Made by a program: the position numbers and the translations under genes. This document shows, in pieces, positions 8,244-16,981 of a stretch of 64,000 bases of DNA (the first letter of the stretch is position 1; each line of letters starts with the position of its first letter). The stretch covers positions 2,542,001 to 2,606,000 of the forward strand of contig NZ_AP014723.1 in assembly GCF_001548035.1 (NCBI RefSeq), in the 5' to 3' direction. The stretch is from Sulfurospirillum sp. UCH001. GTDB lineage: Bacteria > Campylobacterota > Campylobacteria > Campylobacterales > Sulfurospirillaceae. A model generated the notes under the pieces. It searched no databases and was not told the DNA's origin. It saw only the letters and a program-made list of their open reading frames with translations.

Positions 8244-9266
8244 TTAGTGGCTTTGCGAAGCTAGTAGAAACATTTCTGAGTGTTCTTTTTCAAAACATGC
8301 GCACCTTTCACATATCTTTTCACCGCCTTTGTATGAAAAAGCACATTTACACGTATGACACACTTGCAAATCATGGCTCAGTAACACTTGTGCTCTATCG
8401 TAAGCGAAGTCAATCACATCAACCTCTTTTTCGATAGTTTGTATCGCCTCTTTATGACAAATGCTTTCACAGATACCACACCCGATACATTTTCCCACTT
8501 GAAAGAGTATATCGCTCTGTTGCGTATTGTAGCTTAGGGCATGAGTAGGACAAAATTGCACACACTCTTTACAGTTATCACACGATTGTAAAATTGCTTT
8601 GGGATATAAAAAAGAGAAATTTTCTACGGTAACGCTTTGAGAAACTGTTTTTTTTAGCGCTCTTTTGAGATGTGTTAAGGGTGCTTCTGAGAAATGTGAC
8701 GTAGTTGTTATTGCAGGTGTAACGAGGCGCTTAAAAAAAGCTCTTCTTGAAGGTTCTTGTGGTTTATGTGTCACTATTGTGATGCGTTCATTCTTATGAA
8801 GTGCTGCAACAAAGGCATTTGCTTCTTCTATGCGTTTACGAATGCTTTGTTCTACAACGCCTGCGTGATTATGCTGACACGAAGCACATTCTAAAAGCGT
8901 ACAGCTGAAACTTTTGCCTTCTAATAAAAGAGCACACCATTCATCAACACTCAGTGCTCCTAAACAGGGCATTTCACCTTGACAGCTTAGCGTTACGTTA
9001 CCCTCTTTTACGATAGATTCAAAAACTTTTTCGATTGAAAAACCATACAACGAGAGTGCTTTCGTAGGACATGCCCCCATACATGCACCACATTGGGTAC
9101 ATACAGCAGACAAGCGTAATTTTCCTTGTTCAAAAACAAACGCATTTTCACTGCAGTGTGTGAGACACTCTTCACATTCATTTTTAGCATACTCATTGCG
9201 TAAGCAACTCAAACGATCCAGTGCAAATGCCCCAGTACGGTCGATGTAAAGTGTTCTATCTAACAT
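8244..9266 (-). CDS. Multi-cluster 4Fe-4S protein of the type II molybdoenzyme operon
   Basis: A 340-residue cytoplasmic-type protein with no signal. Four Cys-rich groups are visible: CEECLTHC and CTQCGACMGACP in the N-terminal third, CDNCKECVQFCP and CIGCGICESICH in the C-terminal third, followed by a zinc-ribbon-like tail (CHTCKC and CERCAC). The middle region (residues about 90-200) has more cysteines (CQGEMPC, CASCQHNH) and no clear domain. It is the last gene of the operon and overlaps the TorD-like gene by seven bases. I chose the ATG at 9266 because GAGGG lies just before it; the open frame upstream would run into torD. It may carry electrons for maturation or to the quinone pool. The NapF-like ferredoxins of nitrate reductase operons are the nearest comparison. 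Confidence 0.75.
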   Translation of the reverse strand: MLDRTLYIDRTGAFALDRLSCLRNEYAKNECEECLTHCSENAFVFEQGKLRLSAVCTQCGACMGACPTKALSLYGFSIEKVFESIVKEGNVTLSCQGEMPCLGALSVDEWCALLLEGKSFSCTLLECASCQHNHAGVVEQSIRKRIEEANAFVAALHKNERITIVTHKPQEPSRRAFFKRLVTPAITTTSHFSEAPLTHLKRALKKTVSQSVTVENFSFLYPKAILQSCDNCKECVQFCPTHALSYNTQQSDILFQVGKCIGCGICESICHKEAIQTIEKEVDVIDFAYDRAQVLLSHDLQVCHTCKCAFSYKGGEKICERCACFEKEHSEMFLLASQSH

Positions 9267-9820
9267 AATCCCTCGTAATCTGCGATGATATACTCTGCAC
9301 CCAATGTACACAGCCCCCTATAAAAGGGCGTTTGTGCCATTTCTGCCATGCTTAAAAGATACATAGGAGCCCACTGTAAAAGGTGCTTTTGCAAAAATGC
9401 TCTTTGGGCATCTACCTCTTTTTTTAAAATCAAATTTTGCATAAACGCGCACTCGAAGCTGATATGATCAGGGGCTAAGAGTTCTGACTTTGCAAGATTG
9501 AGCTCATACCCGTGCTCAAAATAAAACTGCATGACAGGATTTTGAAGCCCCACCAATACCTCATCTTTATCATCCACGATGGAAGATTCAATAGGAAGTG
9601 AGTGCATCAAAAAAAGCGAATTGTAGTCAACATTCAGTGCTTCTTCAAGCTCATGAGCAGGAGTGGTTTCAAACCACCCCTTTTCATCATCCATCACAAG
9701 CTCCAAAATTGCTTTGTCATCTTTTAGCTCATGGATAAGCTTTTCATCCAAAGAATTTGCGAACATTTTCGATAAAAATGCGTACATTCTGGCGCGACTT
9801 TTTGCATCCACTATAAACAT
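9260..9820 (-). CDS. TorD/DmsD-family molybdoenzyme chaperone
   Basis: A 186-residue all-helical cytoplasmic protein. YNSLFLMHSLPIESS near 65-80, the ALxxxLFxxPxxxLxEL-like start (AFLSKMFANSLDEKLIHEL) and HISFECAFMQNLI near 117 match the TorD family. TorD proteins bind the Tat signal of a molybdoenzyme subunit and hold it until the cofactor is inserted. Its likely client is the alpha subunit encoded four genes upstream, which has a Tat signal. It overlaps both neighbours (10 and 7 bases), so its expression is tied to the operon. Confidence 0.82.
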   Translation of the reverse strand: MFIVDAKSRARMYAFLSKMFANSLDEKLIHELKDDKAILELVMDDEKGWFETTPAHELEEALNVDYNSLFLMHSLPIESSIVDDKDEVLVGLQNPVMQFYFEHGYELNLAKSELLAPDHISFECAFMQNLILKKEVDAQRAFLQKHLLQWAPMYLLSMAEMAQTPFYRGLCTLGAEYIIADYEGLC

Positions 9821-10200
9821 CCCTTAAAGAAGCTTTTTTGAGGTGGAGGAGGCGCTTTAAAGCCACTAGCGATGATGGTATCGTCTTTTAGCTCGCCCGT
9901 AATGGTTACATCGTTCATGTTCATCGGTTCATCGAGCTTATAGCGCGGAATAGCACTGTAATCAATTGCATAGATTTTTTGTTCATTGTGAACAAAAAGA
10001 ACGAGTTCATCACTTACTTTATCGCCAAACTCCCAATTTTTAAAACATTCCCCACTACCACACACAAAACTCTCCAAACGACAGTCTGAAAAGTAACCAT
10101 TTTGTGCGCACCATTTACTGGTTAAAAACCCTTTTTTTTCAACGCCTTCAGCTAACAAACTTACTGCCAGAAGCGTGATTAAAACTGCTATCTTTTTCAT
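9811..10200 (-). CDS. Small periplasmic Cys-rich protein of unknown function
   Basis: A 129-residue protein with a clear signal peptide (cleavage near LLAEG, residue 18). The mature part has five cysteines (31, 40, 47, 52 and 128), the first four clustered, then an OB-like strand pattern (VLFVHNEQKIYAID, DVTITGELKDDTIIASGF). The ending PPPPQKSFFKGCL is unusual. Position between the cytochrome subunit and the TorD-like chaperone, with 4-base and 10-base overlaps, ties it to the molybdoenzyme. It might be a subunit, a heme or metal delivery factor or a disulfide-stabilised assembly protein. I do not recognise a family. Confidence 0.7.
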   Translation of the reverse strand: MKKIAVLITLLAVSLLAEGVEKKGFLTSKWCAQNGYFSDCRLESFVCGSGECFKNWEFGDKVSDELVLFVHNEQKIYAIDYSAIPRYKLDEPMNMNDVTITGELKDDTIIASGFKAPPPPQKSFFKGCL

Positions 10201-11381
10201 TTCTCTACCTCCACTTTGAGGGTTCTCATAAAGGCCACCAGATCATTCACGCTTTTCGCATCCAAATGCGCAAACGGTGGCATCGTTGATGTTCGCACAC
10301 CCTTATCATCACTGGTGTACCATGAAAAGTTTTTATGTGCATTGACATTATACCCTGCCACAACAACAGCACTAGGCTCCATGATAGACTCTTTGAGGTA
10401 ACTTGCATTGCTGTATCCGCCTATATTGGAGAGGTTTGGCGCCATGTACTTAGGAGCATTTTTAACCGCTTTGTACTGATGACACGCTGAGCAATTCTCC
10501 ATCATCAGTTTTTCACCATTGCTCACATCACCTTTGATTTCATCTAAAAAGGCTAATTCTTTGGCATTAGAATCTAGCGTAACGCCTATCCAAGGGCTTA
10601 ACAATTTTGAGCCATCACGATTTTTCTTCTCGCCATCCCAAAGTGCAAAAGCAACAGGAAAACTTCCTTGAAGACTTAGATGTTCACTTTTAAGTGGTCG
10701 CACCAAAAGCGCACTCCAAACCCCTTTATCGTATTTCATCTCCATCACAGCGGGTTCAGAGTTATCACGAATCTGTGTCATAGAGCGAAAACCCTCAGAG
10801 ATAAAACTGCGTTGATAATCACCATTACCCTGCTTTGCCACCTCATTTTTATACAAAGCTAGCTCTTTTGCAAAAGCATTTTGATTAGAGCTATTGACTT
10901 GATGGTATACATCGCCTCTATTATTGGGCTCATAGACCGCACCCGTTGCTTTTTGAAGATGCACGATAACCGATCTTCCCTCACTTCCCATACCGATATA
11001 AGGGAGTTTGTCATTAACCGTTGAAAATTGCACCGCAAAACCATCACCATAGGCTGTTGTACTATCACTCGTTTGAAGGCTTTTGGTAGTATCTTTCCAT
11101 TGAAGTAAAAAGGCTATTGATTTACCATCGCTGAGCGTTTTTACCTGTAGAACTTTGGCAAGGTTTGCTTCATTAGCCTTTATCAGCTCTTCATCATTCA
11201 TCTCTATGGTCGTTTGAGGGTACACCTCAACGCGTTCCGCTTTTGCTTTGTGCCAAAGAGGAGATGAAAGACTCACTTTACTGAGATCTTCTTTGACATG
11301 TACTGCGCTTAAATTTTGTGCCATTGCACTATTGAATCCTAGAAGACTGGCACAGAGGAGAATCATTTTTAATGTTTTCAT
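10197..11381 (-). CDS. Type II DMSO reductase gamma-like subunit fused to a cytochrome c domain
   Basis: A 394-residue secreted protein (signal peptide ending AMAQ near residue 22). Residues about 30-275 match the heme b-binding gamma subunit of ethylbenzene dehydrogenase type (EB_dh fold): a KAERVEVYPQ strand near 48, LLQWKDTTKS near 110, DGFAVQF near 127, and PVAFALWDG near 242. Residues about 285-394 are a class I cytochrome c with CSACH (297-301) and a distal Met in TMPPF (near 367). In SerC, DdhC or EbdC the gamma subunit has only the heme b part; the attached cytochrome c would add a further electron exit in the periplasm. The start overlaps the beta gene stop by four bases. Confidence 0.82.
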   Translation of the reverse strand: MKTLKMILLCASLLGFNSAMAQNLSAVHVKEDLSKVSLSSPLWHKAKAERVEVYPQTTIEMNDEELIKANEANLAKVLQVKTLSDGKSIAFLLQWKDTTKSLQTSDSTTAYGDGFAVQFSTVNDKLPYIGMGSEGRSVIVHLQKATGAVYEPNNRGDVYHQVNSSNQNAFAKELALYKNEVAKQGNGDYQRSFISEGFRSMTQIRDNSEPAVMEMKYDKGVWSALLVRPLKSEHLSLQGSFPVAFALWDGEKKNRDGSKLLSPWIGVTLDSNAKELAFLDEIKGDVSNGEKLMMENCSACHQYKAVKNAPKYMAPNLSNIGGYSNASYLKESIMEPSAVVVAGYNVNAHKNFSWYTSDDKGVRTSTMPPFAHLDAKSVNDLVAFMRTLKVEVEK

Positions 11382-12481
11382 GCGTTTACTCCCTTTGCGA
11401 AAAACTTCATTTTAGAGGTATATTTACCACTAAGATAACGTTCATCCACAGGTTTAATGGCTGGCATTCCTTTGGACTTGGCGTACTCAGCATAATAATT
11501 ACCATCGAGCCTAAACATCTCTTCATGTTTGTACGCAATAAGCAAGTCCATAAGTTCACTTTCACCTGTTTCTTTACGCTTTTTCATCTCTGCTTTGAGT
11601 GTCTTAGCTGCTTCATGCACCTCTTTTCCAAAAAGTCGCTCTAAAACTTCAGGAGGAATACGCGTACTTCCCTCAATAATTTTTCCATGAGCATCAAACT
11701 TTGGCGGTGCTTCCGTTGGCGGTACATAGTACACATTTGCTTCAGTTCCATAATCAGGACGCAAAGGTAATGCCACTTTGAACTTTTTCACCAGTTTATA
11801 GACCTGTCCCTCTTCATCATCTAAAAAGCCGACAAAGCGAATACGTCCAACACATTGTTGTGCACACGCAGGTGGTAAGCCCTTTTCAATACGTGGAAAG
11901 CACAAAATGCACTTTTCACTTTTAGAAATACGTGGATTGAAGTAGATTTTTTTGTACGGACACCCTGCGATACAGTAGCGATACCCTTGGCAACGATCCA
12001 AGTCCACTAACACAACGCCATCTTGATCACGCTTGAAGATAGCATCTCTTGGACAGGCACTAAGACACCCAGGATTAGAGCAGTGGTTACAAATACGTGG
12101 AATGTAAAAGAAGTAGTTATCGTTTGGAAAATCTCCAGCACCTTCATCTTCATCCCAGTTAGGTCCCCATTTTGGGTCTATATGTGGCTTAAACTCTGCC
12201 CCACTCGCAAGCTCATCATGGTTATAATCCCAAGGCACACCATATTCACCTTGCAAGCTTGGTACAACGCCAGCTTTTAGATCTCCTGCTTCATCAAACC
12301 CGCCACCGAGTTCTTGCCATTTTTTAGGGTACCCTTCACCTGGATAGGTCTCTACATTGTTCCAGTACATGTATTCACGCCCGTTGCGGTTAGTCCATTG
12401 TGTTTTGCAAGAAACGGTACAGGTCTGACAGCCGATACATTTATTTAAATCCATTACCATGGCTAATTGACGTTGTGACAT
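11378..12481 (-). CDS. Type II DMSO reductase-family beta subunit (four Fe-S clusters)
   Basis: A 367-residue protein without a signal peptide, the length typical of SerB, DdhB, EbdB or PcrB. Cysteine groups in order: CIGCQTCTVSC near 15-25, CNHCSNPGCLSACP near 140, CQGYRYCIAGCP near 165-175, and CILCFPRIEKG...CAQQC near 190-210. A W/Y residue in place of one Cys (RCQGYRYC) fits the 3Fe-4S cluster of this group. YMYWNNVETYPGEGYP near 37 is typical of the type II beta subunits. It should travel through the Tat system with the alpha subunit and pass electrons between heme b and the Mo site. It lies 3 bases from alpha and overlaps gamma. Confidence 0.88.
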   Translation of the reverse strand: MSQRQLAMVMDLNKCIGCQTCTVSCKTQWTNRNGREYMYWNNVETYPGEGYPKKWQELGGGFDEAGDLKAGVVPSLQGEYGVPWDYNHDELASGAEFKPHIDPKWGPNWDEDEGAGDFPNDNYFFYIPRICNHCSNPGCLSACPRDAIFKRDQDGVVLVDLDRCQGYRYCIAGCPYKKIYFNPRISKSEKCILCFPRIEKGLPPACAQQCVGRIRFVGFLDDEEGQVYKLVKKFKVALPLRPDYGTEANVYYVPPTEAPPKFDAHGKIIEGSTRIPPEVLERLFGKEVHEAAKTLKAEMKKRKETGESELMDLLIAYKHEEMFRLDGNYYAEYAKSKGMPAIKPVDERYLSGKYTSKMKFFAKGVNA

Positions 12482-12484
12482 GAC

Positions 12485-15352
12485 CTACCCCCTTGCCTTT
12501 TCAAAATTAACCGCGCCATCATAAGCATATTGATTACCATCCCAAAGTCCTCCAAACTTCAAATGCCCCCAGCCATCTGCCATTTCCAAAAGATTAAGTG
12601 CTGTTGGTACTACTTCATTGTGCCCTTTTTTATGTTTATACATATAAGGCTCCCAACCATGCTCCAATACAAGCCCATCGGGTGGACAGGAGGAGCTTAG
12701 TTTTGCCATAGCGTAAAACTCGCCCAAAGCGTTATAAACACGAATCTGTTCACCATCTTTCACCCCTTTAAGCTTTGCCACTTCGCGGTTTACCTGAATG
12801 GCAGGAACCCCACGCTGTAAACGAAGTAAGGTACGGCTTGTTTTATAGTTGGAGTGAATACTCCATCTTGCATGTGGTGTCATCATAACAAATGGATGTG
12901 CTTTGGTGTCAGGGCGAATGCCTTGCATGCCTGTGTTGGTTTGAGCACCCATTTTGATATACATGTCATGGTCAACATAAAACGTTTGGCGACCACTCAG
13001 TGTTTCTAAGCGCTGAAACTTAAAGAGATGATCTTCATTAGAGTTAAACGGCCTATCGGCGTACAGTGGTGAGCTTTTGGCTGCTTTTTCATTGAGCTGT
13101 AAAAAACCTCCTGTTTTGTACATCTTCTCAATCGTCCACGGTTCATACTGAACACAGTTCGCAAGAGCAGCTTCCACCGCTTGTTTGTCTGTGCCTAAAA
13201 GTGGTTCCATCTCTGATCGACTCTCTTCATCATTGTTTGTAAACTCTTGGTGTACGATGGTAAGATCATGGAAGCCCTCTTTGGCATAGCGTTTGTCATC
13301 TTTGACTTTGGCTTTTTCTTTATTTTCTGGTTTATTGGCGATTGCTTCAAGCTTTTTGGTGATGAGCGAGAACATACTCCATTCATCCATCGCTTCACCT
13401 ACAGGCTTGAGATTTTTTGCAGGTTGCGCTAAGTTGGTAAAGCGATGATACCCAGGACTACTTCGTATATCCCACACCTCATAGTGACTTTTAGCTGGTA
13501 GTAAGATGTCTGCAAAGACAGCTGCTTCACTCATACGGGTATCGACATAGGCAAAGTATTTGGTTTTTTTCAAAAACGCTTCTTTGTAGTCACTGCCTTT
13601 GTTACGTCTAAACTTCGCGTCTGCAACGATGAGTGCAATTTCTGGCGTCCAGTGTGGTTTTACCCCTTTTTCTTTGCCATCTTTACCTTTTTCAAGAAGC
13701 AATGAAACAACCTTAATATACTCCTCTTTGCTCATCCCATTTTGCGCTCTACGCACATCAGCATCGCTAAAATACTTCTCAAACGTTTTCATACCATCGC
13801 CCAAGATAAATTCACCCACAAAGCCTGAACCAAAACGTGCGGTGTATTTGCCACTAAAGCCGCTTAACGCCTCTAGCCCACTGAGTTGGAACTCATTTTC
13901 GGTATTGAGCCCGCCATACGGTCCCATACGTCCTGTCAAACCGCAGATAGAAGCGATGTTCCATATAGACATCATTCCATTGAAGTATTTGTTCAAACTA
14001 AAACCTGTGGTGATTTCCACAACTTTTGGCAAAGCTATGTCACGTGCAAGTTGGCGTACCGTGTCAGGATGAACACCTGTCTCTTTTTGAGTAGATTCAG
14101 GGCTAAAGCGTGCAGTGCTTTTCTTTAACATCTCAAAAACAGTGGTTACTTTCACTTTTTCACCACTTAAAAGCGTTACCTCAAATTCGCCCTCCAAGAG
14201 TGGTTCAATACCAAAGTCACTAAGACGCAGTGTTTTATGTTCACTGCCTTCGCTTCCAGGCATCACTGCAGGGGCGTTGGTTTTGGCATTCCATGCGTAA
14301 AATTGCTCATCAAAACTGTGATGTTCTTTCTCATCTTTTGCTTTTTCCACCTCTGAGCGTCGCAATAGTTTCTTGGTGTCAACTCTCACTAAAAACGGAA
14401 GATCGGTATAGGTTTTCGCAAAAGTAGGTTTATACATCTTTGCATTTAAAATCTCATAGATAACGCTCATCGCAAGGATGTTGTCGCTGCCCGCTTTGAT
14501 GGGTATCCACAAATCTGCCGCACGAGCACTTGCATTAAACTCAGGGGTAATAACGATGATCTTCGCGCCATTGTATTTGCCTTCCCACACAAAGTGCGCA
14601 TCAGGAATACGTGAGACAGAAGGATTGCCACCCCAAAAGACGGCAGTGTTTACCGTGTACATAAAGTCATACGTACAACCAAGATTTCCCTCACCATAAG
14701 CAATGGCTGCACCACTAAACATATCACCAAGGTAAGAGGCAGGATAAATCCTTACAGCACCAAGTTGTGTTGAAAGACGAAGTGGACCGCCTCGTCTACC
14801 TTCTGTTAAAAGTCCTGTTCCTGCATGTACCATTAACTTCTCAGGACCTTTTTTAGGGTCTGTCATAACATCCCAAATCTTTTGTGCGACTTCATTGGAA
14901 GCTTCATCCCAACTGATGCGTTTCCATTTTCCTTCGCCTCTTTTGCCCACACGCTTCATCGGATAAAGCAATCGGTCTTTCTCATACATGATCTGAGAGT
15001 GTTGTACACCTTTGTTACAGCCTCTTGGGTTAAAATCGGGTACTTTTGCATTGATAGATGGGTAGCGTGACGATTGGTTTTCACGCGTTACAACCCCATT
15101 ATTAGACCAAATTTCCCATGAACAGTTACCTTGGCAGTTCACACAGTGGTACGCAAAGCCATGCTCCTCTTTTTTACCATACGTAAAGCCAAACTCATTG
15201 CGGTACATCTCTTCGCTATAGCTGGTGTTAGGGTAGTTCTCTTTTGCATTTTCGATTTTGGTAACACCCGTCTTGGCAAACGCATACCCTTCTCCTGCGA
15301 TCATCGCTGCGGTTGCGCTGGAGATTTTTAAAAAGTCTCTTCTCTTTAGCAT
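12485..15352 (-). CDS. Type II DMSO reductase-family molybdopterin oxidoreductase, catalytic alpha subunit
   Basis: A 955-residue protein with a Tat signal (KRRDFLKIS at the N-terminus). The N-terminal cluster site is His69-x3-Cys73-x3-Cys77 ... Cys112, the His-containing motif of the NarG/type II group rather than the all-Cys motif of PsrA. Asp210, in YLGDMFSG, sits where type II enzymes (DdhA, SerA, EbdA) have the aspartate ligand of molybdenum. Other family stretches are RGCNKGVQHSQ near 112 and the C-terminal cofactor-binding region (HARWSIHSNYK near 845). Known relatives reduce selenate, chlorate or perchlorate, or oxidise dimethyl sulfide or ethylbenzene. The substrate cannot be told from this sequence. 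The enzyme is probably periplasmic and works with the beta and gamma/cytochrome c subunits next door. Confidence 0.88.
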   Translation of the reverse strand: MLKRRDFLKISSATAAMIAGEGYAFAKTGVTKIENAKENYPNTSYSEEMYRNEFGFTYGKKEEHGFAYHCVNCQGNCSWEIWSNNGVVTRENQSSRYPSINAKVPDFNPRGCNKGVQHSQIMYEKDRLLYPMKRVGKRGEGKWKRISWDEASNEVAQKIWDVMTDPKKGPEKLMVHAGTGLLTEGRRGGPLRLSTQLGAVRIYPASYLGDMFSGAAIAYGEGNLGCTYDFMYTVNTAVFWGGNPSVSRIPDAHFVWEGKYNGAKIIVITPEFNASARAADLWIPIKAGSDNILAMSVIYEILNAKMYKPTFAKTYTDLPFLVRVDTKKLLRRSEVEKAKDEKEHHSFDEQFYAWNAKTNAPAVMPGSEGSEHKTLRLSDFGIEPLLEGEFEVTLLSGEKVKVTTVFEMLKKSTARFSPESTQKETGVHPDTVRQLARDIALPKVVEITTGFSLNKYFNGMMSIWNIASICGLTGRMGPYGGLNTENEFQLSGLEALSGFSGKYTARFGSGFVGEFILGDGMKTFEKYFSDADVRRAQNGMSKEEYIKVVSLLLEKGKDGKEKGVKPHWTPEIALIVADAKFRRNKGSDYKEAFLKKTKYFAYVDTRMSEAAVFADILLPAKSHYEVWDIRSSPGYHRFTNLAQPAKNLKPVGEAMDEWSMFSLITKKLEAIANKPENKEKAKVKDDKRYAKEGFHDLTIVHQEFTNNDEESRSEMEPLLGTDKQAVEAALANCVQYEPWTIEKMYKTGGFLQLNEKAAKSSPLYADRPFNSNEDHLFKFQRLETLSGRQTFYVDHDMYIKMGAQTNTGMQGIRPDTKAHPFVMMTPHARWSIHSNYKTSRTLLRLQRGVPAIQVNREVAKLKGVKDGEQIRVYNALGEFYAMAKLSSSCPPDGLVLEHGWEPYMYKHKKGHNEVVPTALNLLEMADGWGHLKFGGLWDGNQYAYDGAVNFEKARG

Positions 15353-15363
15353 ACGTTTCTCCT

Positions 15364-16392
15364 CTATCTTCGTATCGGTAAGTTCATATCATTTGCCCAC
15401 TCATCCCAACTTCCTGTATATACTTTTACATTGGGATAGCCCAAAAGCTCTAGTGCTGTGATGATGTGTGAGCTTCGACCTGCGCCCACATGGCAATACG
15501 CATAAATGGTTTTATCTTTGGTAATGCCATTTTGTTCAAAAACAGCTTGCATTTTTTCCAACTCTTTAAAAGAGAGCTTTTTATCCATATCTGTCACGTT
15601 TTTCCACTCAATGAACGTTGCTCCTGGTATATGCCCACCACGTGCTACATTGTCCATTTTGCGCTCACCCATAATCTCTTCAAAACCACGTGCATCAATG
15701 ATTGCATAAGAAGATTTTTGTCCCTTTTGTATCAAATCTTCCACCGCTTTGCGCAGTTCATCTTTACCCGCAATATAGTTGTAATTCACTTTACTTAGAT
15801 CAATGCTATACTGCTTTGGAGTCACTTTACCCTCAGCACCTTTTTGCACAATGAGCTTTTTTTCTTGATCTTTCAACTCGGATGTAAGCTTTTCAACTAA
15901 AGCTTTGTCATCTTTCGCCTCTTTAATCTGTGCCTTGATGCCATCATAAATTTTTTGCTCAGGATCAGCCGCCATCATTGCAGCGCGCCCACCATTCAGA
16001 ATTTTCACTTTCTCATGTCCAAAGCTCTTAAAAAAGGCATAAACACCTGTGGCATTAGGACCTTTAAAGTCATCATAGGCAATTACCAATGTATCATTAT
16101 CGATCCCTTTGCTTCCAATGTAATGCTCCGCTTCATCCTTGCACATAAAAAGTGGAGCACACTCCATTTTGCCGGTAATGCTTGAATGATGTAAATGATG
16201 TGCATACATCTCAACGGAGCCTTTAATGTGCCCTGTCGCGTAAATGTCTTCGTCATCACCCGTAACAAACATGACTTTCTCTTGCCCAATGAGCTTCATC
16301 GCATCTTCTGCTGATATCAATATGTCACTTGATGTAGCAAAGAGTGTTGATGCACCAATAAAGCTTAAGAGAATACCTCTTAACCATCCCAT
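15364..16392 (-). CDS. Periplasmic two-domain rhodanese (sulfurtransferase)
   Basis: A 342-residue precursor with a signal peptide ending near LFATSS. Two rhodanese domains are seen: an N-terminal one (about 25-130) that has no active-site Cys (its loop reads NGGRAA), and a C-terminal one with CHVGAGRSS, giving the catalytic Cys near residue 300. Between them is a charged, helical linker (about 135-190). This organisation (inactive plus active domain) is that of thiosulfate or 3-mercaptopyruvate sulfurtransferases. I chose the ATG at 16392 because AAAGGAG lies 5 bases before it. The open frame to 16413 would place that site inside the protein. The gene precedes the molybdoenzyme alpha subunit by 11 bases and is probably first in the operon, which hints at a sulfur compound as substrate or product. 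Confidence 0.85.
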   Translation of the reverse strand: MGWLRGILLSFIGASTLFATSSDILISAEDAMKLIGQEKVMFVTGDDEDIYATGHIKGSVEMYAHHLHHSSITGKMECAPLFMCKDEAEHYIGSKGIDNDTLVIAYDDFKGPNATGVYAFFKSFGHEKVKILNGGRAAMMAADPEQKIYDGIKAQIKEAKDDKALVEKLTSELKDQEKKLIVQKGAEGKVTPKQYSIDLSKVNYNYIAGKDELRKAVEDLIQKGQKSSYAIIDARGFEEIMGERKMDNVARGGHIPGATFIEWKNVTDMDKKLSFKELEKMQAVFEQNGITKDKTIYAYCHVGAGRSSHIITALELLGYPNVKVYTGSWDEWANDMNLPIRR

Positions 16393-16615
16393 AAAAACTC
16401 CTTTTTGTAGCATTTTTACACAATAATAAAGGCATAAATAACCAGCAATAAAATAATTTTCAACATTTCATGCTCTAAAAGTCTGAAGATTGCTGAATTG
16501 TTACTTTATATCCTAGTTATTTACTCGATTTTAGTCTGCATTTACTTAACGCGTTGTAAAATAATTTAAGTATTATTAATTTGTTACATAAATATAACTT
16601 AACTAAAGGAAAGCC

Positions 16616-16981
16616 ATGTATGTTCACCCAGAAACCTTCCATGCGCAGATACATCTACTTTCATTGTGGCAATGTGGTTGCTACATAAATGCTCAAAATA
16701 TCATAAATATAGGATCAGCACTTGGGATAGAACTTCCTTTTAAAAAACGTTCATCTCTCTTGCAAACACTTCTTTTACATGTCAAAAAATCACAACAAGA
16801 ACAACGCTTTCTTGCTTTAATGTGTGATCTTTTGAACCATAAAGCACAAACATTGCAACTCCATATGATGGATTACCCTAAAGCAGCGCTTTTTATGCAG
16901 CCTTGTGTTGCTAAAATAGAAAAAACGAAATATCTTTTAAACCGAGAATTTGCGCTATCTACAAAGGATGAAAATGCATAA
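16616..16981 (+). CDS. Hypothetical protein upstream of mrp
   Basis: A 121-residue protein with several hydrophobic helices but no clear membrane span or signal. It has two Cys early (WQCGCYIN near 18-24) and two later (CDLLNHK and QPCVAK), and many His and Gln. GGAAA before the ATG is a moderate ribosome site. It overlaps mrp by eight bases, so they should be cotranscribed. TorD-like or metal-binding helical proteins are possible comparisons, but I recognise no family. The 200-base region before it (16414-16615) is AT-rich and probably carries divergent promoters for this gene and the rhodanese operon. Confidence 0.6.
   Translation: MYVHPETFHAQIHLLSLWQCGCYINAQNIINIGSALGIELPFKKRSSLLQTLLLHVKKSQQEQRFLALMCDLLNHKAQTLQLHMMDYPKAALFMQPCVAKIEKTKYLLNREFALSTKDENA

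Noticed and set aside
13599-14072. A 157-codon plus-strand open frame inside the molybdoenzyme alpha gene
   Set aside because: It overlaps a certain gene fully and has no ribosome site or recognisable domain.
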